A stretch of DNA of 64,000 nucleotides from Campylobacter subantarcticus LMG 24377. GTDB lineage: Bacteria; Campylobacterota; Campylobacteria; Campylobacterales; Campylobacteraceae. This document shows, one piece after another, positions 8,433-17,251 of the stretch. Positions within the stretch are counted from its first letter, which is position 1. Every line of letters starts with the position of its first letter. Location: positions 1,054,001-1,118,000 of the forward strand of contig NZ_CP007773.1 in the NCBI RefSeq assembly GCF_000816305.1. Direction: 5' to 3'. The translations under genes and the position numbers were made by a program. The notes below the pieces were generated by a model. That model did no database searches, was not told the DNA's origin, and saw only the letters and a program-made list of their open reading frames with translations.

Positions 8433-9077
8433 ATGGTAAGAAATATTAAGAAAGATGAAGCGTATTTTACAAAACATATAATAAAGTGTGAAGAAGATAT
8501 CAAGAAATCCGAAAAAATATTTTTAGAACTTCCTTTTGGAGATAGACAAACTTGTATTTTTTGTATAGAAGATGGAAAAAAATGTATTGCTTTAGATAAA
8601 TACTCTCGCGGTGATGATATAAACATAGTTAAAAAAGATTTAGAAGCACTTATGCTATTAAAAGAAAAAAATCGTTTAGAAACAGGATTAGATATTGGCT
8701 ATTACAGGGGAAATGCTATTGAGCTTTGCGTTAGAGTATTATTAGATATGGATACTACTTGTTTGTTAAAATTAATAGAAGAAGATGAGAGAAAAAGAAG
8801 GGACATACTCAATAGAGATTGGTTTTTACATTTTATAGGATCTAAGGGTAAGAATTTAAATTTAGAACGCAAATGTGTTTGCAAAGAACATGAACTGATT
8901 AAAGATTTTATAGCCACACAAGATATTGAGTTTTTACATAAATATATGAAAAAACATACAAGGTTAAGGGATCCTTTAGATACCTGGGATCTTGAAGGTG
9001 CTACAATTGTAAAACTAATGAATTTGGATAAAGAAGAATTTAAACAGTATAAATACTTTCCTTATGATTTAATATAA
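8433..9077 (+). CDS. PoNi-like (DUF1910/DUF1911) immunity protein (allele 1)
   Basis: 214 aa, soluble. The overall layout (charged N-terminal helix, NAIELCVRVLLDMD core, DTWDLEGATIVKLMNLD and a C-terminal FPYDLI) matches PoNi proteins, whose C-terminus typically reads YYPYDLV. GGATAAAA precedes the ATG. The first 26 residues and a patch around residue 83 (GLDIGYYRG) differ from the copy at 35421, in step with the different tail of the adjacent toxin. This is the expected antidote of the PoNe-like DNase. Confidence 0.8.
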   Translation: MVRNIKKDEAYFTKHIIKCEEDIKKSEKIFLELPFGDRQTCIFCIEDGKKCIALDKYSRGDDINIVKKDLEALMLLKEKNRLETGLDIGYYRGNAIELCVRVLLDMDTTCLLKLIEEDERKRRDILNRDWFLHFIGSKGKNLNLERKCVCKEHELIKDFIATQDIEFLHKYMKKHTRLRDPLDTWDLEGATIVKLMNLDKEEFKQYKYFPYDLI

Positions 9078-9082
9078 TCTTA

Positions 9083-9110
9083 GTGGGTTAAAAAACCCAC
9101 AAGGCTTTTT
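9083..9110 (+). other. Cassette junction with hairpin and 416-aa gene terminal scar
   Basis: GTGGGTT-AAAA-AACCCAC forms a 7-bp stem, followed by AAGGCTTTTT. It could act as a weak terminator. However, the right arm and AAGG are also the last codons of the 416-aa gene (acccacaagg) retained as a scar in front of the next PAAR start, so the hairpin may be a by-product of the junction. Confidence 0.4.
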
Positions 9111-9887
9111 ATGGCTAAAAAAAGAAAAATCACTCTTGCTAGAATAGAAGATATTAATATAAGTCCTGATACTTCTTGTATGCATCCTATATTAGAAGAT
9201 AATACTTTATTATGCATACATGGAGGTAAGGTTAAGTTAAAAGCAAAGAATGCTAAAAGGATAAAATCAGATAATACTCCCATTATGCTTCATAATGAAA
9301 TACAAGGAGCTAGTATAAGTGGATGTGTAAATCCACCTATAGCAGGAGGACCTTGCACTAAAGTAGCTTTAGTATTGGCTTATACTTATTCCAATCATAA
9401 AGTAAATCATAAACATTCTGTTTTACAAATGGGTTTAATAGGAGTAAGTAATAAAGGTTATCCTATACTAGCTATACCTAAGAAAAATAAGATTAAATTT
9501 GCTCTAACTAAAATACAAGCTAATCCTCTTGCTAAGATTAAATGGGACAAGATAAAATGGGAAGGGATGGAAAGCCACAACAAACAACAACCAATTCAAA
9601 CCCATCACATTGCTACCGATAAAAATAAAAGATTTACTAAAGAATTTCGAAAAATAACAAAAAAATATAACTTGGAATTGGATGGAGATTGGAACAAAGT
9701 TAAAATGCCACATCGTGGAAGACATCCTAATGAATATCACGAATATATTCTTGAAAAAATGAGTAAAATTGATAAAATAGCTAGAGGAGATAAGGATAAA
9801 TTCTTAAAAGAATTTGAAAAACTAAAAGAAGAAATCAAAAATAATCCTGTTTTACTTCATAAAGAATACTATAAGGAGAGAAATTAA
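9111..9887 (+). CDS. PAAR-like effector with AHH nuclease tail (unit 1)
   Basis: 258 aa. The head 1-153 is constant except Ala-2 in place of Val. The tail is a compact AHH-type nuclease of the HNH/EndoVII superfamily: THHIATDKN (H165, H166), LELDGDWNKVKMPHRGRHPNEYHEY (N195, H201, H205), then a Lys/Glu-rich C-terminal helix. AHH domains use the paired His and downstream His/Asn residues for metal-dependent DNA cleavage. The partner gene starts inside the stop (TAATG). This toxin is present in three identical copies (also 17244 and 25372), the most common payload of the array. Confidence 0.85.
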   Translation: MAKKRKITLARIEDINISPDTSCMHPILEDNTLLCIHGGKVKLKAKNAKRIKSDNTPIMLHNEIQGASISGCVNPPIAGGPCTKVALVLAYTYSNHKVNHKHSVLQMGLIGVSNKGYPILAIPKKNKIKFALTKIQANPLAKIKWDKIKWEGMESHNKQQPIQTHHIATDKNKRFTKEFRKITKKYNLELDGDWNKVKMPHRGRHPNEYHEYILEKMSKIDKIARGDKDKFLKEFEKLKEEIKNNPVLLHKEYYKERN

Positions 9888-10453
9888 TGAAATATTATAA
9901 AATGATGTATAATGGACAACATAATGATGTTGATAATTGGATAAACTGTATTAAGTCAGATATAAAAAACAATGACAAATATGCACTTTTAGAATCCAAA
10001 CCTATCACAAATTGGCAAACACCTAGTTTTGAAATCGACAAAGATGATGGTAACATACTGACTGATCTTATACACAATGACTGTGGTTGGCGTATAGTCT
10101 CTCCAAAATTTGTAAATTTAATGCAAGATTTAATTAAAGATTGTGTGCAATATTTAGATGTAGAAATTAAAAGTCAGGAAATAAATTATTATGATTGTAA
10201 AATTATGCATGTAACAAAATCACTTGAAGTTTTAGATTATGAACATTCTATATATACTTATATGGGCGATAATGATGAATATCTAAGTATTACTAAAGCT
10301 GTTTTAAAAAAATCAAAACTTGATGGAAGTCATATATTTAGAATTAAAGATGATGAAGTACCTGTTTTTGTATCAAGTGAATTTAGAAAAATAGTGAGAG
10401 AAAACAATTTATTAGGTTTTAGTTTTAGTGAAGTTATGGTATATGAAAATTAA
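9887..10453 (+). CDS. Imm11/DUF1629-like immunity protein (unit 1)
   Basis: 188 aa, soluble. WRIVSPKFVNLMQDL, LEVLDYEHSIY, SHIFRIKDDEVPVFVSSEFRKIV and a terminal LGFSFSEVMVYEN fit the Imm11 (DUF1629) pattern, a family often encoded behind AHH or related nuclease toxins. It overlaps the toxin stop by 1 nt, with GGAGAG upstream. It is the likely antidote of the AHH tail. The allele has NGQHND...INCIKSD near the N-terminus, unlike unit 3. Confidence 0.75.
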   Translation: MKYYKMMYNGQHNDVDNWINCIKSDIKNNDKYALLESKPITNWQTPSFEIDKDDGNILTDLIHNDCGWRIVSPKFVNLMQDLIKDCVQYLDVEIKSQEINYYDCKIMHVTKSLEVLDYEHSIYTYMGDNDEYLSITKAVLKKSKLDGSHIFRIKDDEVPVFVSSEFRKIVRENNLLGFSFSEVMVYEN

Positions 10454-10576
10454 TAAACATATAAAAATATTACAATTATAAATTATATAAACTTATTAGG
10501 TTTTATCAAACAAATACCATAATAAAGAATAGAAAATGACAAGAGAACAAGCAGAACAATTATAAAAGAAGAAAAG

Positions 10577-11092
10577 TTGATTGATACAACTTGGTATCCT
10601 TCTTATAAACATTTAGGAGAATATCATCTTACTATGTGGTTTGATTCTGATAATAATAAATATGAAACTTTCTATGTTGGAGAAAGGGGGAGTGTTAGTC
10701 TTAGCTATTCTTTTGATAGTGAAAAAGAAGCTATTGATAAAATGTTACAGATGAATTATAGGCGAAAAAAATACGATGGAAAAGATATTAAAGAATATCT
10801 AACAAAAGAAGTAGCATTAAAAATCATCAAAGAAGAAAATCTAGAAGTGATTTGGTATGATGAAGCACTTAAACCAATACGAGCAGGTATTAAACACGAT
10901 AAACAAAGAGATAAATATATTTCTTTTATCACTAATGCTAAAGCAGAGCTTATAGAATATAGAAGTATTGAGTTTGATGGGGATAGATATAGTGAAACTT
11001 TTGAAAGAATATTGAATGATGAAAGTATAGCCCTTTATGCTCTTATCAATCGTGCTAGAATGATTAAGCAAAACAAAATTAGCTTTGTATAA
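10577..11092 (+). CDS. 171-aa orphan immunity-like protein, 5' end frameshifted (unit 1)
   Basis: The open frame begins at a TTG. A better start, ATG at 10536 (MTREQAEQ), lies 41 nt upstream in another frame. Restoring one missing base near 10560 would give MTREQAEQ(L)IKEEKLIDTTWYPSYK, a natural N-terminus. The first part (YETFYVGERGSVSLSYSFDSEKEAIDKML) recalls Imm59-type immunity proteins, but the match is tentative. No toxin precedes it. The same frameshift is in all three copies (also 18710 and 26838), so it predates the amplification. It is either a decaying orphan immunity gene or translated from TTG with the AGAAG upstream. Confidence 0.55.
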   Translation: MIDTTWYPSYKHLGEYHLTMWFDSDNNKYETFYVGERGSVSLSYSFDSEKEAIDKMLQMNYRRKKYDGKDIKEYLTKEVALKIIKEENLEVIWYDEALKPIRAGIKHDKQRDKYISFITNAKAELIEYRSIEFDGDRYSETFERILNDESIALYALINRARMIKQNKISFV

Positions 11093-11093
11093 A

Positions 11094-11117
11094 TGTTTTC
11101 CTTATGATTTGATATGA
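11094..11117 (+). pseudogene. 3' scar of a PoNi-like immunity gene
   Basis: TGT TTT CCT TAT GAT TTG ATA TGA reads CFPYDLI-stop, matching the YFPYDLI end of the PoNi-like gene at 8433-9077 without the rest of it. The bases after it, including the TATAAT box, resemble those after the PoNi-like gene at 36065. The AHH/Imm11/171-aa block thus seems to have replaced a PoNe/PoNi cassette. Copies lie at 19227-19250 and 27355-27378. Confidence 0.65.
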
Positions 11118-11127
11118 AAATTTTAGT

Positions 11128-11133
11128 TATAAT
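11128..11133 (+). promoter_or_regulatory. Probable -10 box of the DUF285 gene
   Basis: TATAAT in a T-rich context (gaaaattttagttataatttt) lies 23 nt before the ATG at 11157; AAGGAGGG (11146-11153) is a strong ribosome site. Campylobacter sigma-70 promoters often lack a clear -35 box, consistent with this one. Copies are at 19261-19266 and 27389-27394. Confidence 0.55.
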
Positions 11134-11156
11134 TTTATTTTATACAAGGAGGGCTT

Positions 11157-11735
11157 ATGCAAGATTTAGATTCACAACTTTTAAAAGCAATAAACGATTT
11201 AAGAAAATCCAATATATCAGAATGGGAAGCTAAAAAAGCAGTCATTTTAGAGCTTTTTGATAAGGGTGCAAGCATCCCACAATATACACTAGACAATCTA
11301 GAAACTTATCTTAGTGATTTAGAGCAAGAGTATTGGGATGATAGGGCAGTATATGCAGGCAGAAGCATAAAAAATAGCGATGAATATGAGCTATTTAATA
11401 TACTTTCAAGATTAAATGCAGCAAAAAGCAAGAAAAAATCACTTGATGGACTTTTTAAGATCGCAAAAAGCAAGGGTGTTACACATACTCCAAAAAACAA
11501 AGCCGAGCTTGTAAAATTAGTCAAAGATAAAAATATTTATTTGGGTGATATTGATATTAGCAATATTACAAATTTTAAAAACCTATTTAAAAAAAGCAAA
11601 CGAAGAGATTTTAGTGGAATTGAAATTTGGGATGTAAGTAATGTTACAGATATGAGCTCTATGTTTGAAGGTTGTGAAAACTTTAATGGAGATCTAAGCA
11701 AATGGAATATTTCAAATGTTACTAAATACATATGA
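11157..11735 (+). CDS. DUF285 (BspA-like) repeat protein, contracted form (unit 1)
   Basis: 192 aa. The N-terminal 115 residues are a helical domain (MQDLDSQLLKAINDLRKS...) with a SAP-like segment (SLDGLFKIAKSKGVTHTPKNKAELVKLV). It is followed by GDIDISNITNFKNLF and only one full DUF285 repeat plus the cap. Compared with the 458-aa form at 27418 it lacks 266 codons in frame; the junction lies within the repeated WDVSxVT motif, indicating deletion by recombination between repeats. It has its own promoter and a strong ribosome site. Role unknown; it may be a binding or immunity-type protein by location. Confidence 0.7.
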   Translation: MQDLDSQLLKAINDLRKSNISEWEAKKAVILELFDKGASIPQYTLDNLETYLSDLEQEYWDDRAVYAGRSIKNSDEYELFNILSRLNAAKSKKKSLDGLFKIAKSKGVTHTPKNKAELVKLVKDKNIYLGDIDISNITNFKNLFKKSKRRDFSGIEIWDVSNVTDMSSMFEGCENFNGDLSKWNISNVTKYI

Positions 11736-11825
11736 AATTTCTATACTTACGAAATTTGCCAAAAACTTAAATAAAAAGAACATATTAGCAAATAAATAAT
11801 CCTAACATCGCAAAAATACGATTTA

Positions 11826-11894
11826 GGAAAAATACAAGTAATTATAGATGATAAAGGTTTGAGAGTAAAAGGAGGTGATTTAAGAGCGGATTAA
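11826..11894 (+). pseudogene. 3'-terminal relic of vgrG (unit 1)
   Basis: Same 69-bp scar as at 401-469, ending in KGGDLRAD and a stop, lying between the DUF285 gene and ankyrin A. No start precedes it. Confidence 0.75.
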
Positions 11895-11946
11895 AAGCAA
11901 TTTTCTTAAATTAAAACTAAAATTACAAAAAACTAAAGGAAAAACA

Positions 11947-12903
11947 ATGAAAACATTAGAAGATATCAAAGCTATGAGTTTTGAAGAAAAAATGCAAATT
12001 CAAAAACAATTATTTGATTTTATTAGTAATAATGACTTGGAAAATGTTAAAAATCTTTTAAAAGATTATCCCATAAAAGAAAGCTTTTATGAGGCACATT
12101 TTACATACCATCATAATAATGAAGATTACGAGCTATCTTTATTTGATCCAGCAGCGAGCTTGCTGAAAGCTGCATATGCTTGCGAAGAAAATAATAATGA
12201 TTTTTCTATTTTAGATTATTTATTTGATGAGTATGGATTAAGTTTAAAAGATCCTAAATATAATTTTGCTTTTCCCGACATGAAATACATCAAAGAAGCT
12301 AATGAAAAATACATCTTAATGAAAAAAGTAGAAGAAAACAGCATTATTTATCAAAAAGCTCTAATCTACGCATATATACTAGGCACTAAAAACCCAAATT
12401 CTCAAATCATACAATATCTAGTCAATCGTGGAGCTAAATTTGAAGTGCATAAAGATGGCTTTGGTTGGACTCCTATGCATTTTTGGGTTATGCAGAATAA
12501 TTATGAATTATTAGAACTAGCTATTAAAGGAGGAGCTAATGTGGATATACAAACCCGACTTATTCAAGAGAGTGAATACAATGAAACCCTTTTATTTGAA
12601 GCTGTAAAAGAACCTGAAACTTATAGGGTTACAAAACTTTTAATCGAACTAGGAGCTAATGTGAATTTTGCTACCCCAAGAACTCCTTTAGATGATGCAA
12701 GAGGATCTAGAAATAAAAAACTTTTAAAAGATGCAGGAGCAATGACTTCAGAGCAAATCAGAAAAAAATATAATTTACCAGCATATGATTCTTCTCATTG
12801 TGAAATTGATGGAAAAACTGACTTTGATTTATTGGGTAAATATCGTGATGAATGCTCTAAACTTTTAAACGATGCTATAAAAAAAGCCAAGGAGAATGAG
12901 TAG
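11947..12903 (+). CDS. Ankyrin-repeat protein A, probable immunity protein (unit 1, divergent N-terminus)
   Basis: 318 aa. The first 75 residues (MSFEEKMQIQKQLFDFISNN...YEAHFTYHHNNEDYELSLFDPAAS) differ from the copy-0 allele. From YACEENNNDFSILDYLFDEYG to the end the protein is the same as the gene at 523, a clear mosaic breakpoint. The ankyrin units are at about residues 171-200 and 211-245. The stop overlaps the ATG of the (broken) nuclease gene by 8 nt. It matches the unit 2 gene at 20080. Confidence 0.7.
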   Translation: MKTLEDIKAMSFEEKMQIQKQLFDFISNNDLENVKNLLKDYPIKESFYEAHFTYHHNNEDYELSLFDPAASLLKAAYACEENNNDFSILDYLFDEYGLSLKDPKYNFAFPDMKYIKEANEKYILMKKVEENSIIYQKALIYAYILGTKNPNSQIIQYLVNRGAKFEVHKDGFGWTPMHFWVMQNNYELLELAIKGGANVDIQTRLIQESEYNETLLFEAVKEPETYRVTKLLIELGANVNFATPRTPLDDARGSRNKKLLKDAGAMTSEQIRKKYNLPAYDSSHCEIDGKTDFDLLGKYRDECSKLLNDAIKKAKENE

Positions 12904-14543
12904 AGTGATAAAAATTAACTTTACCGATGTCAATTTTCATATCAAAGAATTTCAAAAGGTTTATATACTAGAAAATTGCAAATTGTATTTTTACAGTCCT
13001 TTTCATTTGCAAACAGAAGATAAAAAACAATGGAAAAAAATTTGAAGATAAAAATGGAACAATTCATCAAGAAAAAGAAATTGAAAAAATAAATTCCCAA
13101 GATCAATCAAACGAAAAAGCTGATATCACAAAAGAACAAGCAAAAGATTATGCACAAAAAATCGATAAAGAGATAAACAAACTTGATGAAAATAATTTTG
13201 CTTCAAATATACAAACACAAAGCATAGAAAAGCGACAAGATAAATTTAAAGACTATGATATCTTTTATGATGTTTATACAAGTAAAGATAATGATATCAA
13301 AAGCTTAAATGAAGAGTTAAAATATAACGATGGCTTTGAAGTAAAAGATGGTATAGCTACAGTTAAAGCAGATTTTTTTGATAAATGCTTTGAAGAAAAA
13401 AAAATATATTTTAATACCAAGATTAGTATCTTTAGAAAAAAATGAAACATTACACTTTGATCCTGCGCCTTTAGAAGATAAGGGCTTTGTAGTGACTGAT
13501 TTTAGAAAAGGGAAAAAAGATGAAAAAAATATAGATTTAAGCTTTCAAAGAAGTATAGCTAAAATAAAAAATCCTAATTTAACTTTGCAAAGCCCTAAAG
13601 AATTCCTACAAGTTTTAAATGACAATAGAGATTTTACAGAAGATGATAAAAAAGAGCAAGCACAAGCTATCCAAGAAGCTTGCGCAAAAAAAAGCAGATG
13701 AAATGACTAAAATCTTGCTTAAAGATGATGAAAGTTTAAAAGATATTATTACAGATAAGCAAGAATTAAAGAAGAAAATAAGTGAATTACAAAAAGAACC
13801 CAAAACAAATGAAAAACTAAGCCTACTAGGCAGGCTTGAATTTTTACAAAGAAATCAAGATAAAGCTGAAAAACATAAAGACATGATTGATCAACTTCAA
13901 AACCCTCAACAAGCTAGTGATGATAAAAAAGATGATGCTGATGATGATTTTTCAGATAGTAGAACAAACAGCACCACTCCAAACCAAGAAGAACAAAAAA
14001 ATAAAACCATCAATTCAAAAGATATAGGAGATGCAGGAGAATATGCTGCTTCTATGCTTTTTTACTAAAAGATCAACTAGGTATTTATCTAATAGAAGAA
14101 AACTAGATGCTAATTTTAATACTAAAGGTTTTAATCACACCATACCTGATTTTTTAGTAACGCTAAATGATTACCCTACTTTAGTAGAGGTTAAAAATGT
14201 CAAAGATCAAGCTTTAACAGAACAAATAAGCTTTGAATTAAAACTTGCTAGAGAATATGAGCTTGATTATTTATTTTTATGCAATCATTACACAAAATTA
14301 ATAGATAATATAACTAATCTAGAGATATTTAATAAAGGCGATGAAGATCACAAAGGATCAAGAAGTGGTTTTATCTACCACAGACATGCTCACAGAAGCA
14401 TAAAGACAATATTTAAAGAAATGTATCTACACCATATCAAAGGAGCAACACCTAATAAAATCATGATAAAAAGATTAAATTTAAATGATCCTGCTAATAT
14501 AGAAGAAGAATTAAACAAAAACAAACAAATACAAAAAAACTAA
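12896..14543 (+). pseudogene. Nuclease toxin gene broken by four +1 homopolymer shifts (unit 1)
   Basis: This corresponds to the intact 547-aa gene at 21029-22672 but has one extra base in each of four homopolymers: A6 for A5 near 13022, A9 for A8 near 13396, A8 for A7 near 13686, and T6 for T5 near 14058. The frame is lost at each site and no full toxin can be made. The C-terminal nuclease motifs (IPDFLV, VEVKN) remain readable from about 14060. All differences from unit 2 being +1 in homopolymers, clustered within 1.6 kb, points to uncorrected sequencing error at least as much as to real decay. Confidence 0.75.
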
Positions 14544-14553
14544 AGGAAAAACA

Positions 14554-15496
14554 ATGAAAACATTAGAAGATATCAAAGCTATGAGTTACAAACAAAAAAG
14601 ATGAATTAGAAGATCTAGTTCTTGAAGCTATAGATGATAATGACTTAGTTAAAGTAAAAGATATTTTAAAAGATTATCCTGTAAAAATATCTTGTTATGA
14701 GCTTAATATCAAAGATGAGGATGGAGACTTCCCTTTATTTGATCCTTATTATTTGATAGTAAGAGCTGCATTTGCTTGCGAAGAAAATAATAATGATTTT
14801 TCTATTTTAGATTATTTATTTGATGAGTATGGTTTAAGTTTAAAAGATCCTAAATATAATTTTTGCTTTACAGATATGAAATACATCAAAGAAGCTAATG
14901 AAAAATACATCTTAATGAAAAAAGTAGAAGAAAACAGCATTATTTATCAAAACGCTCTAATCTATGATTATATACTCAATGCTGATAATCCAAATTCTCA
15001 AATCATACAATATCTAGTCAATCGTGGAGCTAAATTTGAAGTGCATAAAGATGGCTTTGGTTGGACTCCTATGCATTTTTGGGCTAGACGCAATAATTAT
15101 GAATTATTAGAACTAGCTATTAAAGGAGAAGCTAATGTGGATATGCAAACTTTTAGTAAATTAAGAAAATACAGCAAAACTCTTTTATTTGAAGCTGTAA
15201 AAGAACCTGAAACTTATAGGGTTACAAAACTTTTAATCGAACTAGGAGCTAATGTAAATTTTGCTACCCCAAGAACTCCTTTAGATGATGCAAGAGGATC
15301 TAGAAATAAAAAGCTTTTAAAAGATGCAGGAGCAATGACTTCAGAGCAAATCAGAAAAAAATATAATTTACCAGCATATGATGATTCTCATTGTGAAATT
15401 GATGGAAAAACTGACTTTGATTTATTGGGTAAATATCGTGATGAATGCTCTAAACTTTTAAACGATGCTATAAAAAAGGCTAAAGAAAGTGAATGA
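14554..15496 (+). pseudogene. Ankyrin-repeat protein B gene, frameshifted (unit 1)
   Basis: The start MKTLEDIKAMSYKQK at 14554 is followed by an extra A (A6 for A5 near 14593) that closes the frame. The remainder is the same as the intact 313-aa gene at 22683 and is open from about 14600 onwards. If the extra base is an error this is a normal ankyrin B gene. The allele carries ARRNNYELLELAIKGEANVDMQTFSKLRKYSKT, distinct from copies 0 and 3. Confidence 0.7.
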
Positions 15497-15542
15497 GGGA
15501 ATAAAAATTAACTTTAGCTAAAATAAATTATAAGGAGAGATT

Positions 15543-16004
15543 ATGAAAAATAAAATTTTATTAGATGAAGATATACAAGAAGTGTTTAATTACTATCTTG
15601 AAAATGATAATTATGTAAAAGATGCCTTAGATGGTTTAAAAAAACACAAACGAAGAACTTTCATAAGTAACATCTTAAGTTATGAATATAAAAATTTAGT
15701 AGAAAACAACAACTTAAAATTTGATGAAAAAGATAAGGTTGTTTTACCGTCTAATCTAATCACTATTTTAGACTATGATAAAAAGAATTTTAATGGGACG
15801 ATTCTTCGAAATTTTATAAATGATTTGGAATTTGAATTAGAACATATAGAAATGGAACTTTATGATAATCCTGCTGATTTTGAAGGAGGAGATTATTACA
15901 GTGAAGATAGCGAATGTGATGAGGATTATACAGTGGAGGATTGGGTAGAAGATCAGGTAAAAGATATAAAAGATTTTATTGATGCCTTGAAAACTTTTAA
16001 ATGA
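15543..16004 (+). CDS. Unrecognised 153-aa acidic protein (unit 1)
   Basis: Identical in protein sequence to the gene at 4171. AAGGAGAG precedes the ATG and the stop overlaps the 416-aa start (ATGA). The upstream spacer here (gaatgagggaataaaaattaac) holds a more degraded version of the lost toxin start seen intact at 4117. Confidence 0.6.
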   Translation: MKNKILLDEDIQEVFNYYLENDNYVKDALDGLKKHKRRTFISNILSYEYKNLVENNNLKFDEKDKVVLPSNLITILDYDKKNFNGTILRNFINDLEFELEHIEMELYDNPADFEGGDYYSEDSECDEDYTVEDWVEDQVKDIKDFIDALKTFK

Positions 16005-17251
16005 AACAAACATTAAGTGCCAATCAAGTTAGCTTTCATCTTTTATCTAAAAAAACTTTTAGTGATGAAAAATACCTTAACGCTTGGAGTTTAAAAGGCA
16101 ATCGCCTTAATTTACAAGAATGGCTTAGCTTTAAAAAAGCTAATGAAAATAATTTCTATAATAAACATTTAGAAAACACCTTAAAAGCTATACAAGAACT
16201 TAAAGCTTATTTTAGTGTTGATCAATTTGAAGGTATAAATTTACATGGTGATGATGAATGGTTAAATTTTTTACCTTCAAATTATACTCAAATTTATAAT
16301 CGCTTATGTCAAGATAAAAGCAAGTATATTTTACACCGATACTATCAAAAAGATGATTTAAGTGAAATAGGAACTCTTAAAAACCTCTCTCCTAATTTTC
16401 CTTTTTGGGATGAAAAAGGAGAAAATTTTTCTCAAAGCCAAATCAATACTTTTATAGAAAAAGATAATCTAGCACCCTATTTTAATAAATACGATGTTTA
16501 TTTTAATTCTTCATTATGCCTTACTTTTAATCTTAATGATGAAAATTTAAATTATCTAATAAAAAATTATGAAGATAGGCTTAATTATGGTTTTACCCCA
16601 AAAACCCAAGAACAACTTCAAAAAGAGTTAAATTTAAGCAAAGATGAAAAAATCATCTTAGAACTTGAAAATATTTTTTTAAGTCTTTGTAAAGGCATAA
16701 GTGCTGATTATGCCTTTATGGATTTTTCTTATTTTTTTATAGGGTATGATTATATATTAAATTCTAAAAATAATACTTTAAAATCTTACCCTATTAGTTA
16801 TGATGAGTTAATTTATAAAAGAAGTTTTAAAGAGTATATTGAAGAATATGCAAATAATTATTTTTTAAATTATTATTCTAAAGAACTTTTAAATGAACTT
16901 GAAAATCAAGACTTAAATAACAATAGAATAAAGCATTATCTTAAAAACTATAATAAAATTCCAAAAAATACAGCAGAAGAAAGCATACAAGGTATGCTTT
17001 CTAAGCAAAAAAATGTAAATATCAACTTTGTAAATTTTATAGACTATAAAGACTATGTTTACAACAACAAAGAAGATTTTTGGAATTTCTCACTAGAAGA
17101 AAACTCTATACTTTGGCAAAAATTTCTAAGCAAGGATATTCTAAAACCTTTTCCTTTAAATTTTGATTGTTCTTTAGAAGAAAAACTTCTTTATGCTAAA
17201 GATGAGCAATTAAAAAGCATACTTCAAACCCACAAGGTTTTCTATGGTTAA
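16001..17251 (+). CDS. Unrecognised 416-aa protein, candidate PAAR adaptor (unit 1)
   Basis: Ile-384 allele; otherwise the same as the gene at 4629. It overlaps the following PAAR-AHH effector by 8 nt (its last codons hold the AAGG site and the ATG of that effector), implying coordinated synthesis of the two proteins. Confidence 0.6.
   Translation: MKQTLSANQVSFHLLSKKTFSDEKYLNAWSLKGNRLNLQEWLSFKKANENNFYNKHLENTLKAIQELKAYFSVDQFEGINLHGDDEWLNFLPSNYTQIYNRLCQDKSKYILHRYYQKDDLSEIGTLKNLSPNFPFWDEKGENFSQSQINTFIEKDNLAPYFNKYDVYFNSSLCLTFNLNDENLNYLIKNYEDRLNYGFTPKTQEQLQKELNLSKDEKIILELENIFLSLCKGISADYAFMDFSYFFIGYDYILNSKNNTLKSYPISYDELIYKRSFKEYIEEYANNYFLNYYSKELLNELENQDLNNNRIKHYLKNYNKIPKNTAEESIQGMLSKQKNVNINFVNFIDYKDYVYNNKEDFWNFSLEENSILWQKFLSKDILKPFPLNFDCSLEEKLLYAKDEQLKSILQTHKVFYG

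Larger units (their letters stand above)
9111..17243 (+). repeat. Tandem array unit 1 (8133 bp)
   Basis: This unit runs from the start of a PAAR-AHH effector to just before the next PAAR start. It carries effector, Imm11-like gene, 171-aa gene, DUF285 gene, vgrG scar, ankyrin A, nuclease, ankyrin B, 153-aa and 416-aa genes. It matches unit 2 throughout, with feature offsets of 8133 dropping stepwise to 8128 because of five extra bases in homopolymers between 13021 and 14593. One codon differs at the left end (MAKKRK versus MVKKRK). Confidence 0.9.

Noticed and set aside
9083-9110. Hairpin GTGGGTT-AAAA-AACCCAC as a firm rho-independent terminator
   Set aside because: The T-run is displaced by AAGGC and the right arm is explained as the end of the 416-aa gene, so it is listed only as a junction.
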